Shown: one piece after another, positions 1-9,688 of the stretch | Layout: each line of letters opens with the position of its first letter | Numbering within the stretch: position 1 is the first letter of the stretch | Assembly: GCA_963842125.1 (NCBI GenBank) | Contig: CAWJFE010000001.1 | Coordinates: 930,001-994,000, forward strand | Origin: CAWCWK01 sp963842125 | Lineage (GTDB): Bacteria; Pseudomonadota; Alphaproteobacteria; Rhizobiales; CAWCWK01 | DNA length: 64,000 bases | Reading direction: 5' to 3' | Notes under the pieces: model-generated | Seen by the model: the letters and a program-made list of their open reading frames with translations, nothing else | Database searches by the model: none | What the model was told of the DNA's origin: nothing | Translations under genes and position numbers: made by a program

Positions 1-1641
1 ATCGCGGCCGTGTTGATCGCCGTAATCGTCAACGGCGCCGCGAGCGCGCTCGTCATGTCGCGGTTCAATGCCGTGGCGCAGGACGTGACCGACCTTCAAG
101 TCCATGTCGAGCACGCATCGACCGGCACGCAGATGCTGGACGATATCCTCAACTTCTCCGCATCCTCGCGTCTCCTGGCCCTGCCGGGCCTGCGCGAGAA
201 GGAAATCGCGGAGATCATGGTCGATACCGGCAGTTACGCCAACGCCATCGAGACCGACGCGCCCATCTTTCTGACCCTGCCCGGGCTGACCGACGAAGAC
301 ACGGCCGAGATGACGGAAAGCCTGGAGACGCTTCGCGACAGCTGGGGGGAGATCCAGACGGCCGTCACGGACAAGGAAGCCGTTCAGCTCACCTTCGCGC
401 TCCTCGCCCAGAAGCGCGCGATCGATAAGCTGTCGGATTTCGTCGTGGAGCGGCGCGACGCGGCGCTGGAGCAGGCGCACGAGGCGAAATCCAGCTCCGG
501 CGACGCCGTCCTTCTCGCCGCCCTCGTCGTCGCGGTCGCCAGCGTGCTGGCCCTCGTCGTCGGCGTGCTGACGGCCGTCTTCGGCGTCGCGCGCCCGCTC
601 CGCGCCATCTCGGTCGCCCTCGAGCGCGTCGCGTCCGGCGACACGTCGGGCGAGGTGCCCTTTACCGAGCATCGCGACGAACTCGGCCGGATGGCCGGCG
701 CCATCCAGACCTTCCAGAAGGAGATCGGCGTGCGCCGCCAGCTCGAACTGGAGGGCCAGGAGGCGCAGCGGGCCGAGATCGAGGCGCGCGTGACGCTCCT
801 CAAGGACGCGACGTATGCGATCGAGGACGCCGCCGGTCGCGGTGTCTCCGACATCACCGACGGTCTCGCGACGCTGCGCTCGCGGGCCGATGCGATGGGC
901 GATGCGCTGACCGAGATGATCACGGTCAGCGAGGAGACGACGGGCAATGTCGAGACCACCGCCTCGCTCGGCACGCAGGCCGGTCAGCTCTCGACCCAGA
1001 TGGCCGACGGCGTCGAGCAGATCAGGCGCCACATGGCGCTCGCCCATTCGTTGAGCGGGGAGGTGGCGGGTCTCTCGGAGCGCTCGCGCGCCGCGGTCGG
1101 CGATCTCAACCTGGCGGCCACCGACATCTCGGACTTCGTTTCGGCCATCAACGATATCGCCGCCCAGACCAGCCTTCTCTCGCTCAACGCGACCATGGAG
1201 GCCGCGCGGGCCGGCGAGGCGGGCCGCGGCTTTGCCGTCGTCGCGCGCGAGGTCAAGGACCTCGCGGCCCAGACCGAGAAGGTGACCGGTCAGATCGCCG
1301 CCAAGGTCGGCAACATCCGTCGCCACACGGAGGATACCGGGGCCGCGATCTCCGACATCGCGGCGACGGTCGCCAAGCTCGACCAGGCCGCGACCGAGGG
1401 CAGTGCCTGCATCGAGCAGCAGCGCGGCGCGATCCAGGAGGTCGTGGCGGTCGTCTCGTCGAGCGCGGAGGCGATGAAGGACGCAGCGGTGCGCATCGCG
1501 CACATCCAGTCCCGCGCGACCCAGACCCGCGATCTCGCCGCCGAGGTCGATGCGAGCGCGCTGCAGATGGACGCGACATCGCGCGCTCTCAAGGACGAGT
1601 TGCCGCGAGCTCTGGAGATGGCGTCCCGCAAGGTCGCCTGA
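1..1641 (+). CDS. methyl-accepting chemotaxis protein, 5' truncated
   Basis: This is a membrane chemoreceptor that would signal to CheA/CheW. The frame is already open at base 1, and the first visible residues are the tail of a transmembrane helix, so the true start lies outside the window. A short periplasmic region of about 140 residues follows, then a second transmembrane segment at about residues 165-195, a HAMP domain, and the long coiled-coil signalling domain. The hairpin tip reads INDIAAQTSLLSLNATMEAA followed by RAGEAGRGFAVVA, close to the family consensus. No CheR/CheB-binding pentapeptide is seen at the C-terminus. A strong hairpin terminator follows 34 nt after the stop. The class is sure; the ligand is unknown. 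Confidence 0.93.
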   Translation: MAAVLIAVIVNGAASALVMSRFNAVAQDVTDLQVHVEHASTGTQMLDDILNFSASSRLLALPGLREKEIAEIMVDTGSYANAIETDAPIFLTLPGLTDEDTAEMTESLETLRDSWGEIQTAVTDKEAVQLTFALLAQKRAIDKLSDFVVERRDAALEQAHEAKSSSGDAVLLAALVVAVASVLALVVGVLTAVFGVARPLRAISVALERVASGDTSGEVPFTEHRDELGRMAGAIQTFQKEIGVRRQLELEGQEAQRAEIEARVTLLKDATYAIEDAAGRGVSDITDGLATLRSRADAMGDALTEMITVSEETTGNVETTASLGTQAGQLSTQMADGVEQIRRHMALAHSLSGEVAGLSERSRAAVGDLNLAATDISDFVSAINDIAAQTSLLSLNATMEAARAGEAGRGFAVVAREVKDLAAQTEKVTGQIAAKVGNIRRHTEDTGAAISDIAATVAKLDQAATEGSACIEQQRGAIQEVVAVVSSSAEAMKDAAVRIAHIQSRATQTRDLAAEVDASALQMDATSRALKDELPRALEMASRKVA

Positions 1642-1675
1642 CGCCGGCCTGTCGGAGACGAGGGCTGCAAACGAC

Positions 1676-1714
1676 AAAGCCCGCCGGCTGCGACATGCGG
1701 CCGGCGGGCTTTTT
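1676..1714 (+). terminator. intrinsic terminator after the chemoreceptor gene
   Basis: A perfect 13-bp stem (AAAGCCCGCCGGC pairing with GCCGGCGGGCTTT) has an 11-nt loop and ends in five T residues. It sits between the end of the chemoreceptor gene and the convergent end of infC. The AAAG at the base of the stem gives some terminator character in the other direction too. Confidence 0.85.
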
Positions 1715-1804
1715 CATCAACGGTCGGGCGCTTTCGCTACGGACGCTTTCGCCAGGTCGACGCGAGGCGGAGCCGGACCTTCGACCGGCTATGCCCCGGA
1801 CGGA

Positions 1805-2476
1805 CTACACGGAGGCGGCTTCGGGCGTCGCTGTCTCGTCGTCATCGGTGTCGCCATCGTCCGCGCTGTCGATCTCGGCATTGCGGGCCGCGTCTTCGGC
1901 GTCCTGCTTGGCGCTGCGCTTGGAGGGCTTCATCTTGCCCGGGATCGGCGCCATGACCATGACCATCAGCCGGCCCTCGAGGCGTGGCATCTGCTCGACC
2001 TTGGTCTCCTCGCCGAAATCGTCGCGCACGCGGTTGAGCACCTTGAGGCCGAGGTCCTGGTGCGCCATCTCGCGGCCGCGAAAGCGCAGCGTGACCTTCA
2101 CCTTGTCGCCGTCCTCGAAGAAGCGGCGCATGGCGCGCGTCTTCACCTCGTAGTCGTGCGTGTCGATGTTGGGCCGCATCTTGACCTCTTTGAGCTCGGT
2201 ATTCTTCTGCTTCTTGCGAGCTTCGGCGGCCTTTTTCTGCGCGTCGTACTTGAAGCGCCCGTAGTCGAGGATCTTGGTGACGGGGGGGCGGCTGTTGGGC
2301 GAGATCTCGACGAGGTCGAGCCCTGCGTCCTGCGCGCGGTCCATCGCTTCCTGGGTGTCCACGACGCCGTGGTTCACACCTTCGTGATCGATGAGCTGGA
2401 CCTGCGGGATGCGGATCTCGCGATTGACGCGGGGGCCTTCCTTGGTGGGCGGCGGGGCGCGGTGTGGTCTGCGAAT
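1805..2476 (-). CDS. infC: translation initiation factor IF-3
   Basis: IF-3 binds the 30S subunit, keeps subunits apart and checks start-codon pairing. The N-domain carries VNREIRIPQVQLIDHEG, then a linker rich in Lys and Arg, and the C-domain ends near the MVMVMAP strand. An acidic tail of about 35 residues is added at the C-terminus. I place the start at an ATT codon at 2476: GAAGGA lies 8 nt upstream, and residues after it (IRRPHRAPPP) match the usual N-terminus. An in-frame ATG at 2515 has no ribosome site. ATT is the rare codon that lets IF-3 repress its own translation in E. coli, so autoregulation is likely. The rpmI-rplT genes that often follow infC are not here. The product is 223 residues. 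Confidence 0.95.
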   Translation of the reverse strand: MRRPHRAPPPTKEGPRVNREIRIPQVQLIDHEGVNHGVVDTQEAMDRAQDAGLDLVEISPNSRPPVTKILDYGRFKYDAQKKAAEARKKQKNTELKEVKMRPNIDTHDYEVKTRAMRRFFEDGDKVKVTLRFRGREMAHQDLGLKVLNRVRDDFGEETKVEQMPRLEGRLMVMVMAPIPGKMKPSKRSAKQDAEDAARNAEIDSADDGDTDDDETATPEAASV

Positions 2477-2490
2477 GGTGTCGTTCCTTC
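2477..2490 (-). promoter_or_regulatory. ribosome binding site that decides the ATT start of infC
   Basis: On the minus strand AGAAGGA stands 8 nt before ATT. No other candidate start of infC has a ribosome site at a proper distance, so this site fixes the non-canonical start. Confidence 0.75.
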
Positions 2491-2666
2491 TATGGCGCCA
2501 GATGCGCGCGCCCAACGAGGCGCGGGAGGCAGGGCTGGCGGGATGGTGAGAAGATTGTGGACAACGCCCAAGAAGTCAACGCGTGGGCTTGAACGGACAG
2601 CGCCGCGAAGGCGTGGAAGGACGGCGCTGCAGCGCTTGGGCGCTTGCCAAATGCGCGTCAGTCCGG

Positions 2667-3869
2667 CTAGGCGCGGCGCGCCTCGGCAAGGTCTTCGTAG
2701 ACCCGCATCGTCTCGGCGATCATGCGCGCGAGCCCGAACCTCTCCGCCTGGGCGCGGGCGCGGGTGGAAAGCGCTCGCCGCTCCTCGGCCGAGAGCGCGA
2801 GCGCGTCCGCGAGGGCGGCGGCGAGGGCGGCGGCATCGCCGGGCGGTGTGCGCCAGCCCGTCCATCCGGGCGAGCGCCGGTCGATGACGGTCTCGGGCAT
2901 CGCGCCATGGTCGGCGACGATGACGGGGCGCCCCATCGCCTGCGCCTCCACCGCCGTGCGCCCGAAGGCCTCGGGCTCGGTCGAGGGCACGACGACGATA
3001 TCGGCGGCGGCATAGGCGGTGGGCATGTCGGCGTCGTGGCCGGGCAGGACGAGGGAGAGGCCGAGAGCCTCGGCCCGGCCGCGTAGGCCTTGCGCGTAGG
3101 CCTCGCGGCCCTGCGGGTCGCCAACGAAGACGAGGACCGTGTCGGCGCGGGCGAGCCGGGCGGCGGCCTCGAGGAGGACCACATGCCCCTTCCAGCCCGT
3201 CAGCCGGCCGGGGAGGAGGACGACGCGCACGTCCGGCATGAGCCCCCACCGCTCGCGCAGCGCCGCGACGGCGCCGTCCGGGACCCTTGCCGGATCGAAG
3301 CGGGCGAGGTCGGTTCCGCGATGGATGACGCGGACATGTTCGGGATCGGTCGAGCCTCGCTGCCCGATATGGCGGCTGAGAATGAGATCGCGGGTGAAGG
3401 CCGAATTGGCGATCACGACGTCGCCGCGCGCCATGACCCCGTTATAGGCGCCCTTGATCGCGCCGCCGATGCCGGATCCCTGCCCGTAGGCACCGTGATA
3501 GGTCGTCACGAAGGCGCGCCCCGTGCGCCGCGCCGCCATCAGCGCCGACCAGGCCGGCGCACGCGAGCGCGCGTGGACGATGTCGATGCCCTCCGCCTCG
3601 ACGAGCCTGACCAGACGGCGTGCATTGGCCAGCATCGTCATCGGGTTCTTGCTGGCGAGGGGGAGGCGGACATGGCGCCCGCCGGCCCGTTCCAACTCCG
3701 CCTCCAGCCGCCCGCCCTCGCTGGCGACCACCGCACCGTGCCCGGCCCTCACGAGCCCGCCGGCGATGTCGACGGCCGTGCGTTCCACCCCGCCGGCATC
3801 GAGAGCGGGCACGACCTGAAGGACGCGCAGCGGGCGCGGCGTCGGAGGCATCGCACCAAAGTCAGCCAT
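2667..3869 (-). CDS. glycosyltransferase family 4 protein
   Basis: This is a GT-B fold retaining glycosyltransferase. The N-terminal half opens with VLQVVPALDAGGVERTAVDI, the usual glycine-rich start of the family. The C-terminal half has a nucleotide-sugar site with STEPEAFGRTAVEAQAMG (the E-x7-E pattern) near residue 310. The likely acceptor is a cell-surface glycan or lipid, but nothing nearby says which. I chose ATG 3869; ATG 3851 is a possible alternative, and the upstream extension to 4130 is low-complexity and unlikely to be translated. The gene is 400 codons, upstream of infC on the same strand with a 190-bp gap. The family is confident; the substrate is unknown. Confidence 0.85.
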   Translation of the reverse strand: MADFGAMPPTPRPLRVLQVVPALDAGGVERTAVDIAGGLVRAGHGAVVASEGGRLEAELERAGGRHVRLPLASKNPMTMLANARRLVRLVEAEGIDIVHARSRAPAWSALMAARRTGRAFVTTYHGAYGQGSGIGGAIKGAYNGVMARGDVVIANSAFTRDLILSRHIGQRGSTDPEHVRVIHRGTDLARFDPARVPDGAVAALRERWGLMPDVRVVLLPGRLTGWKGHVVLLEAAARLARADTVLVFVGDPQGREAYAQGLRGRAEALGLSLVLPGHDADMPTAYAAADIVVVPSTEPEAFGRTAVEAQAMGRPVIVADHGAMPETVIDRRSPGWTGWRTPPGDAAALAAALADALALSAEERRALSTRARAQAERFGLARMIAETMRVYEDLAEARRA

Positions 3870-4207
3870 ATCCCTCGTCGTTGGCGGGGGAACGGATGCG
3901 GGTTCTGTTGGTTGCAAGAGGACGACCGTTCCGGCTGTTCGTGGTCCGGTATCGCGATCGGCCACGGTGAGACCCGCCTTCGGGGCCGCTGGTGGCCTTG
4001 ATGCCGACGCGAGACGCGGCTGGCAAGGCGGCGATGCTCGATGGGGCGTTGGAGCGTCCGGTCCTGGCGGGCCGGGCGATGCGAGAGAGGGTGCGCGATG
4101 CCGATAGCGAGACGGGCGATGCTTGCTCATGAGGGAAGGCCCGAGGGCGGGTTCGAGCGCGGAATGCGCATAGCCTTCCGCGTCCTGTCCGTCCGGAGTT
4201 CGGCGCC
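3870..4207. other. 338-bp divergent intergenic region
   Basis: The region lies between the glycosyltransferase (minus) and the ABM-domain gene (plus). Open frames cross it on the minus strand, but their translations are Arg/Ser/Pro-rich without family resemblance. I see no RNA gene or repeat. It should hold the promoters of both flanking genes, but no clear -35/-10 pair was recognised. Confidence 0.5.
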
Positions 4208-4594
4208 GTGAGCGCGGGCGCGCTGACGGCCGAGGCGCCGCCCCAGGCGGGCGAGGCCGCGCCCGACGCGGCCGGCGACGCGATCCTCATGCTCGGCCGC
4301 TTCCGGGTCGCGCCGAACCGCGTCAAGACGCTGACCAATCACGCCCGCGCCATGCTGCACGCCACGCAGGACGAGGAAGGTTGTCTCGACTACGCCTTCG
4401 CGCAGGATATCGACGAGCCTGGCCTCATCCGCGTCGATGCGCGCTGGGCCTCACGCGAGGCGCTGGACCGGCATCTGAAGACGCCGCACGCCATCGCCTG
4501 GCGCATGGCGCAGGCCGAGATCGGCGTCATGGGCCATGTCGTCGAGACGTACCCGATCTCCCTCGCATCCGTGCGTGCCGAGCGCGGCGAATGA
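4208..4594 (+). CDS. ABM-domain (quinol monooxygenase-like) protein
   Basis: This is a small dimeric ferredoxin-like fold protein of the antibiotic biosynthesis monooxygenase (YgiN-like) group. After about 25 variable residues comes the motif region ILMLGRFRVAPNRVKTL, then a strand with EEGCLDYAFAQDIDEPG and a helix with REALDRHLKTPH, all typical. Members are cofactor-free monooxygenases or unassigned. The GTG start at 4208 has GGAG 9 nt upstream. The gene is followed after 37 nt by an alpha/beta hydrolase, so the two are probably one transcript. The substrate is unknown. Confidence 0.8.
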   Translation: MSAGALTAEAPPQAGEAAPDAAGDAILMLGRFRVAPNRVKTLTNHARAMLHATQDEEGCLDYAFAQDIDEPGLIRVDARWASREALDRHLKTPHAIAWRMAQAEIGVMGHVVETYPISLASVRAERGE

Positions 4595-4631
4595 CGCGGC
4601 GCTTAATGCAAGGATCGATGATGGAGGCTTC

Positions 4632-5411
4632 GTGACGCCCGACGCACTCATCGCCCCGCGTGAGATCACCGTTGGCACGGATGCGCGCTCCATCGCGGTG
4701 ATCGCGCAATCGGGCGAGGCGACGACCGAGGCGCCGGGCTTCGTCTGGCTCGGCGGCTATCGGTCCGACATGTCGGGCGGCAAGGCCGTCGCGCTGTCGG
4801 CCTGGGGCGCGAGCGTCGGCCGGTCCGTCACCCGGATGGACTATTCGGGCCATGGCCTCTCGGGCGGGCGCTTCGAGGACGGAACGATCGAGCGCTGGCT
4901 GGAGGAGGCCGAGGCGGTGCTCCTCGAGACCACGCGCGGGCCGCAAGTGCTGGTCGGCTCGTCCATGGGCGGCTGGATCGCGCTCCTCCTCGCCGAGCGA
5001 CTAGCGACGCGGGACGCGTTGGCGGGGCGCGTCGCCGGCCTCCTTCTCATCGCGCCGGCCTGGAACATGGCGAGCCTCATGTGGTCCGGCCTCGACGAGG
5101 CGCAGCGCGAGACGCTGATGCGCGATGGGGTCTACCGCGAGCCGAGCGAATATGGCGAGACGCTGCTGCTGCGCGACCTCATCGAGGAGGGCCGCGCGCT
5201 CGAATGGACGGGCGATCCGGTCGGCCTCGGCGTGCCCGTCCGCATCCTCCAGGGCCTGCGCGACGCCGACGTGCCGGCTGCCTACGTGATGAAGCTTCTG
5301 GAGCGGTTGGAGGACGAGGACGTCGTCCTCACCCTCGTCAAGGACGGCGACCACCGGCTCTCCCGGCCGCAGGACCTCGACCGGATGCTGCGCTGCGCGG
5401 TCGGGTTCTGA
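4632..5411 (+). CDS. alpha/beta hydrolase
   Basis: A serine hydrolase of the alpha/beta fold, 259 residues. The nucleophile elbow GSSMGG places the catalytic Ser at about residue 111. Asp in GLRDADVP and His in DGDHRLS complete the expected triad. The N-terminal segment with MDYSGHGLSGG resembles the ABHD10-like thioesterase/esterase group, an assignment made from memory of the family. I chose GTG 4632 because GGAGG lies 4 nt upstream; a longer frame from 4536 overlaps the preceding gene. It probably forms an operon with the ABM-domain gene. Confidence 0.85.
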   Translation: MTPDALIAPREITVGTDARSIAVIAQSGEATTEAPGFVWLGGYRSDMSGGKAVALSAWGASVGRSVTRMDYSGHGLSGGRFEDGTIERWLEEAEAVLLETTRGPQVLVGSSMGGWIALLLAERLATRDALAGRVAGLLLIAPAWNMASLMWSGLDEAQRETLMRDGVYREPSEYGETLLLRDLIEEGRALEWTGDPVGLGVPVRILQGLRDADVPAAYVMKLLERLEDEDVVLTLVKDGDHRLSRPQDLDRMLRCAVGF

Positions 5412-5732
5412 GACGAGGCTTGGGGCGGACGTGCAGGCCTCTTGAGCGGTCCGCAACGGCTTTCTGCTCCGCGCCGATAGGAAGCCGATAGGAAAGAGCG
5501 CGGCTCGGCTTGCTCTCAGGCGCGGTTGCGACTATCTACGCCTCAAGCGGTTTTCGCGATCATGGGGCGCCTCTCCGGCTGCCCTCGCACCCGTACCCTC
5601 CCCACGTCCCTCGCCCCGACCGAGACCGATGCGTCCGCCGGTCGGCGTCGATGGACCCCGTTCGATCCTCGCGCGTTCCCCCTTTGCAGACCCGGGCCGC
5701 GATCCGCCTCGACGCCTTCGAGAGACACATCC
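5412..5732. other. 321-bp region upstream of rho
   Basis: The stretch has no convincing gene: frames through it encode Arg/Pro-rich sequence. It must include the rho promoter and leader. In several bacteria rho is autogenously attenuated through its leader, but I see no diagnostic structure here. Confidence 0.5.
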
Positions 5733-7088
<1,356 letters not shown>

Positions 7089-7096
7089 CTGCCTCG

Positions 7097-7132
7097 CGCC
7101 GGCGGGCTGTCTGGTTCACGCCGGCGGGCTGT
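7097..7132 (+). terminator. possible terminator hairpin after rho
   Basis: Two copies of CGCCGGCGGGCTGT lie 22 bp apart, 9 nt past the rho stop. CGCCGGCG is self-complementary, so the copies can pair as an 8-bp stem with a 14-nt loop, followed by GGCTGTTTG. The T-run is weak, so this is only a candidate. Confidence 0.4.
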
Positions 7133-7170
7133 TTGCCGTTCGCCGCCGTGACCCATACCTTTCCTCTGCC

Positions 7171-7569
7171 ATGACCGACCTCGCCGTCCCGCTCGTTCCC
7201 GACATGATCCACCGTCCCGGCGCTCCGGCCCATATGATGCGTATCAAGCCGGCCGGGCGGCGCGTCACGGTGCGCCTCGGAGATGCGGTCCTGGGGTCGA
7301 GCGACGCCGCCCTGCGGGTGATCGAGATCGGCCGCGACGTCTACGATCCCATCCTCTACCTGCCCCGCGCCGACGTCTCGGTCGCGCTCGTCGAGACGGC
7401 GCGGACGACGCATTGCCCGCTGAAGGGCGACACCAGCTATTACGACGTCGAAGGCGCGCGGGAGATCGCGTGGTCCTATACGCGCCCGCTCCCCTTCGCC
7501 CGCGCCCTCGAGGACCACGTCGCCTTCGATCCGGCGCGCGTGACGGCCGAGGAAGGACCGCTCGGTTAA
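7171..7569 (+). CDS. DUF427 family protein
   Basis: A 132-residue protein of the DUF427 family, recognised by VRLGDAVLGSSDAALRVIE, the YLPRADV strand and TTHCPLKGDTSYYDV. It forms a small beta-barrel-like fold of unknown role. The stop codon overlaps, by 4 bp, the stop of the convergent pyridoxal kinase gene. Family assignment is firm; no function is proposed. Confidence 0.9.
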   Translation: MTDLAVPLVPDMIHRPGAPAHMMRIKPAGRRVTVRLGDAVLGSSDAALRVIEIGRDVYDPILYLPRADVSVALVETARTTHCPLKGDTSYYDVEGAREIAWSYTRPLPFARALEDHVAFDPARVTAEEGPLG

Positions 7570-8507
7570 AGCGCGCTCGGGATGGCCACGCGCCGCCTCG
7601 CGCCGCCGAGCCTGCGCAGCGAGACGGGCTGGGTCGGGCTGAGAAGCTCGCCCGCCTCCTCCGTGACGAGGAGATGCGCCGCCCCCGCCCGCTCGGAACG
7701 GAGCGTGACGCCGTGGACGCCGCCGACGGCGCGCACCAGCGCCTTCTCGATATCGAGCCCGCGAGCGAGATGGCCGGCGAGGAGGCCGCCGAAGAGATCG
7801 CCCGTGCCGTTGGGCGCCCCCGGGGCCGCGCGGGCCTCGGCCATGACGGCGCCGTCCGGCCCGACCAGCAGCGTGCCGAGATGCCCGTGGAGGAGCGCCG
7901 GCGCGCTCGTCACGATGACCTCCGGCGCGGGATGGGCCTTGGCGAGGCGTTGCAGGGCGGCGAGGTCGGGCGTGCCGTCCTCGCCCATCAGCCAGGCCAT
8001 CTCGAAGGCGTTCGGCGTGAGGATGTCGGCCAGAGACGCAAGCCGGTCGCGCAGGGCGGCGGCGGCCTCGGCGTTGAGATAGACCCGGCCCGCATCGCCC
8101 AGCACCGGATCGACGATGACGCGGACCTCGGGGCTCGCCGCGCGGGCGAGATCGATCGCGCGGGCCATCGCCGCGACATGCTCCGCGCTCGGCGCATAGC
8201 CCGTCAGCACGGCGTCGAGCCCGGCCAGCGCGCCGTCCCCGGCCAGCGCGTCGATCATGTCCGTCAGCCGGTCGGGCGGCGTCGCGGCACCGGCGAGACG
8301 GCCGAGGCCTGGGCGGCTGGCGAGCTGGATCGTCGGCAAGGCCAGCGTCTCGCAGCCCAGCGTGGCCAGCGCCGGCTCGATGATCGAGAGGCCGACCCGG
8401 CCGCGCGCGACCCGGCTGGAGAGCGCGAGGATGCGCGGCACGCGGCGCGGTGCTCGTCCTGTACCCGATGCTGCCGCCCGGTCCTCCGGCGCGTCCGCGC
8501 TCACCAT
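7566..8507 (-). CDS. pdxY: pyridoxal kinase
   Basis: A ribokinase-fold enzyme that phosphorylates pyridoxal (and related vitamers) to the 5'-phosphate in B6 salvage. It opens with ILALSSRVARGRVG, followed by LDAVLTGY, IVDPVLGD and the anion-hole segment GAPNGTGDLFGGLLAG with the catalytic Asp. The length, 313 residues, is slightly above the usual 285 because of an N-terminal extension. ATG 8507 has GGGGA directly before it; GTG at the next codon is also possible. PdxY versus PdxK cannot be separated by eye. Confidence 0.85.
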   Translation of the reverse strand: MVSADAPEDRAAASGTGRAPRRVPRILALSSRVARGRVGLSIIEPALATLGCETLALPTIQLASRPGLGRLAGAATPPDRLTDMIDALAGDGALAGLDAVLTGYAPSAEHVAAMARAIDLARAASPEVRVIVDPVLGDAGRVYLNAEAAAALRDRLASLADILTPNAFEMAWLMGEDGTPDLAALQRLAKAHPAPEVIVTSAPALLHGHLGTLLVGPDGAVMAEARAAPGAPNGTGDLFGGLLAGHLARGLDIEKALVRAVGGVHGVTLRSERAGAAHLLVTEEAGELLSPTQPVSLRRLGGARRRVAIPSAL

Positions 8508-8792
8508 TCCCCGACACCCACCATCATGAGACCCGCGCTCGCGGATCCGGGCCCGAAGACGTCTCCCACGGACGGTTGCCCGCGTGCGCCATCCAGGCTC
8601 GGGGCCTCGCATGCCGTGCCGCCACGATCAAGCGGTGCCGTCTTTTGCCGATCCCACGCCGCCAGGTGGCGGACGCGGCATTCAAACCTTTGACGCAGCA
8701 GGGGGCGCGAGCTATGCACGGCGCCAGCCCTCGGGCATCGTGTCCGGTGCCCGCCGACCCGCAGCCGCTTTCGACCCGACCACGGATGCTCC

Positions 8793-9185
8793 ATGCCGAA
8801 GACGCACGCCGCACGCCCCTTGAGCCCCCATCTCGACATCTACCGCTGGACGGTGACGATGGCGATGTCGACGGCGCACCGGATCACCGGCGTCGCGCTC
8901 TATGGCGGGCACGCGCTCATCGTCGGCTGGCTCGTCGCCATGGCCGCGACGCCGGGCGCCTACGAGTTCGCGCGCGGGATCGCGCTCTCGCCCATCGGGC
9001 TCGTCGTCCTCTTCCTCTACAGCTGGGCGCTCTTCCACCACATGATGGGCGGCATTCGCCACTTCATCTGGGACACGGGCCACGGCCTCCAGCACCCGAC
9101 GCGCGACCAGCTCGCCTGGGGCACGCTCATCGGCGGCATCGGCGCGACGATCCTCTTCTGGCTCGTGGTCCTCGTCATCCTCTAG
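8793..9185 (+). CDS. sdhC: succinate dehydrogenase cytochrome b556 subunit
   Basis: A membrane anchor of respiratory complex II, 130 residues with three transmembrane helices. The signature RPLSPHLDIYRW at the N-terminus, STAHRITGVAL (quinone site Ser/Arg region) and the haem-ligand segment SWALFHHMMGGIRHFIWD are present. It is the first gene of sdhCDA; sdhD follows after 65 bp. Confidence 0.96.
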   Translation: MPKTHAARPLSPHLDIYRWTVTMAMSTAHRITGVALYGGHALIVGWLVAMAATPGAYEFARGIALSPIGLVVLFLYSWALFHHMMGGIRHFIWDTGHGLQHPTRDQLAWGTLIGGIGATILFWLVVLVIL

Positions 9186-9250
9186 CGACGGTCACGTCTT
9201 CGCGGGCCCGCTCGGCGTCCGCCCCCAAATGTCTGCAGGAGAATGGCGCT

Positions 9251-9652
9251 ATGATCGGCAACGCGATGAAGACCCCGCTCGGGCGGGTCAAGGGCCTCGG
9301 CTCGGCCCGGTCGGGCACCAAGCATTTCTGGCACCAGCGCGTCTCGGCCGCCGCCAACATCTTCACCATGACGGGGCTCCTCGTCATCCTCGCCATGCTG
9401 GCGACGCGCGACTGGCCGGCCGCCATCGTCTTCTTCGGCAATCCGCTGGTGGGACTTCTCGTCATCTTGGCGCTGGTGTCGACCTGCTACCATATGTGGC
9501 TCGGCATGCAGGTGGTGATCGAGGACTACGTGCACACCGAAGGCCTGAAGCTGCCGCTTCTCGTCGCCAATACGTTCTACGCCGTGCTTCTCGCACTGGC
9601 CGGTATCTACGCCGTCATCCGGCTCGGCCTGACCGGGCTTCTGGCGATCTGA
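9251..9652 (+). CDS. sdhD: succinate dehydrogenase membrane anchor subunit
   Basis: The second membrane anchor of complex II, 133 residues with three transmembrane helices. The conserved GTKHFWHQRVSAAANI lies before the first helix, and STCYHMWLGMQVVIEDYVH supplies the haem/quinone side. The start ATG 9251 has AGGAGA 8 nt upstream; a much longer open frame running back to 8450 is an artefact of base composition. Confidence 0.95.
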   Translation: MIGNAMKTPLGRVKGLGSARSGTKHFWHQRVSAAANIFTMTGLLVILAMLATRDWPAAIVFFGNPLVGLLVILALVSTCYHMWLGMQVVIEDYVHTEGLKLPLLVANTFYAVLLALAGIYAVIRLGLTGLLAI

Positions 9653-9688
9653 GAATCCGGCGATCTTATAAGAGTAAGGAAGACCATC

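Noticed and set aside
3862..4338. A 158-codon minus-strand frame between the glycosyltransferase and the ABM-domain gene
   Set aside because: Ser/Arg/Pro-rich translation, no ribosome site, and it overlaps the well-supported ABM-domain gene on the other strand.
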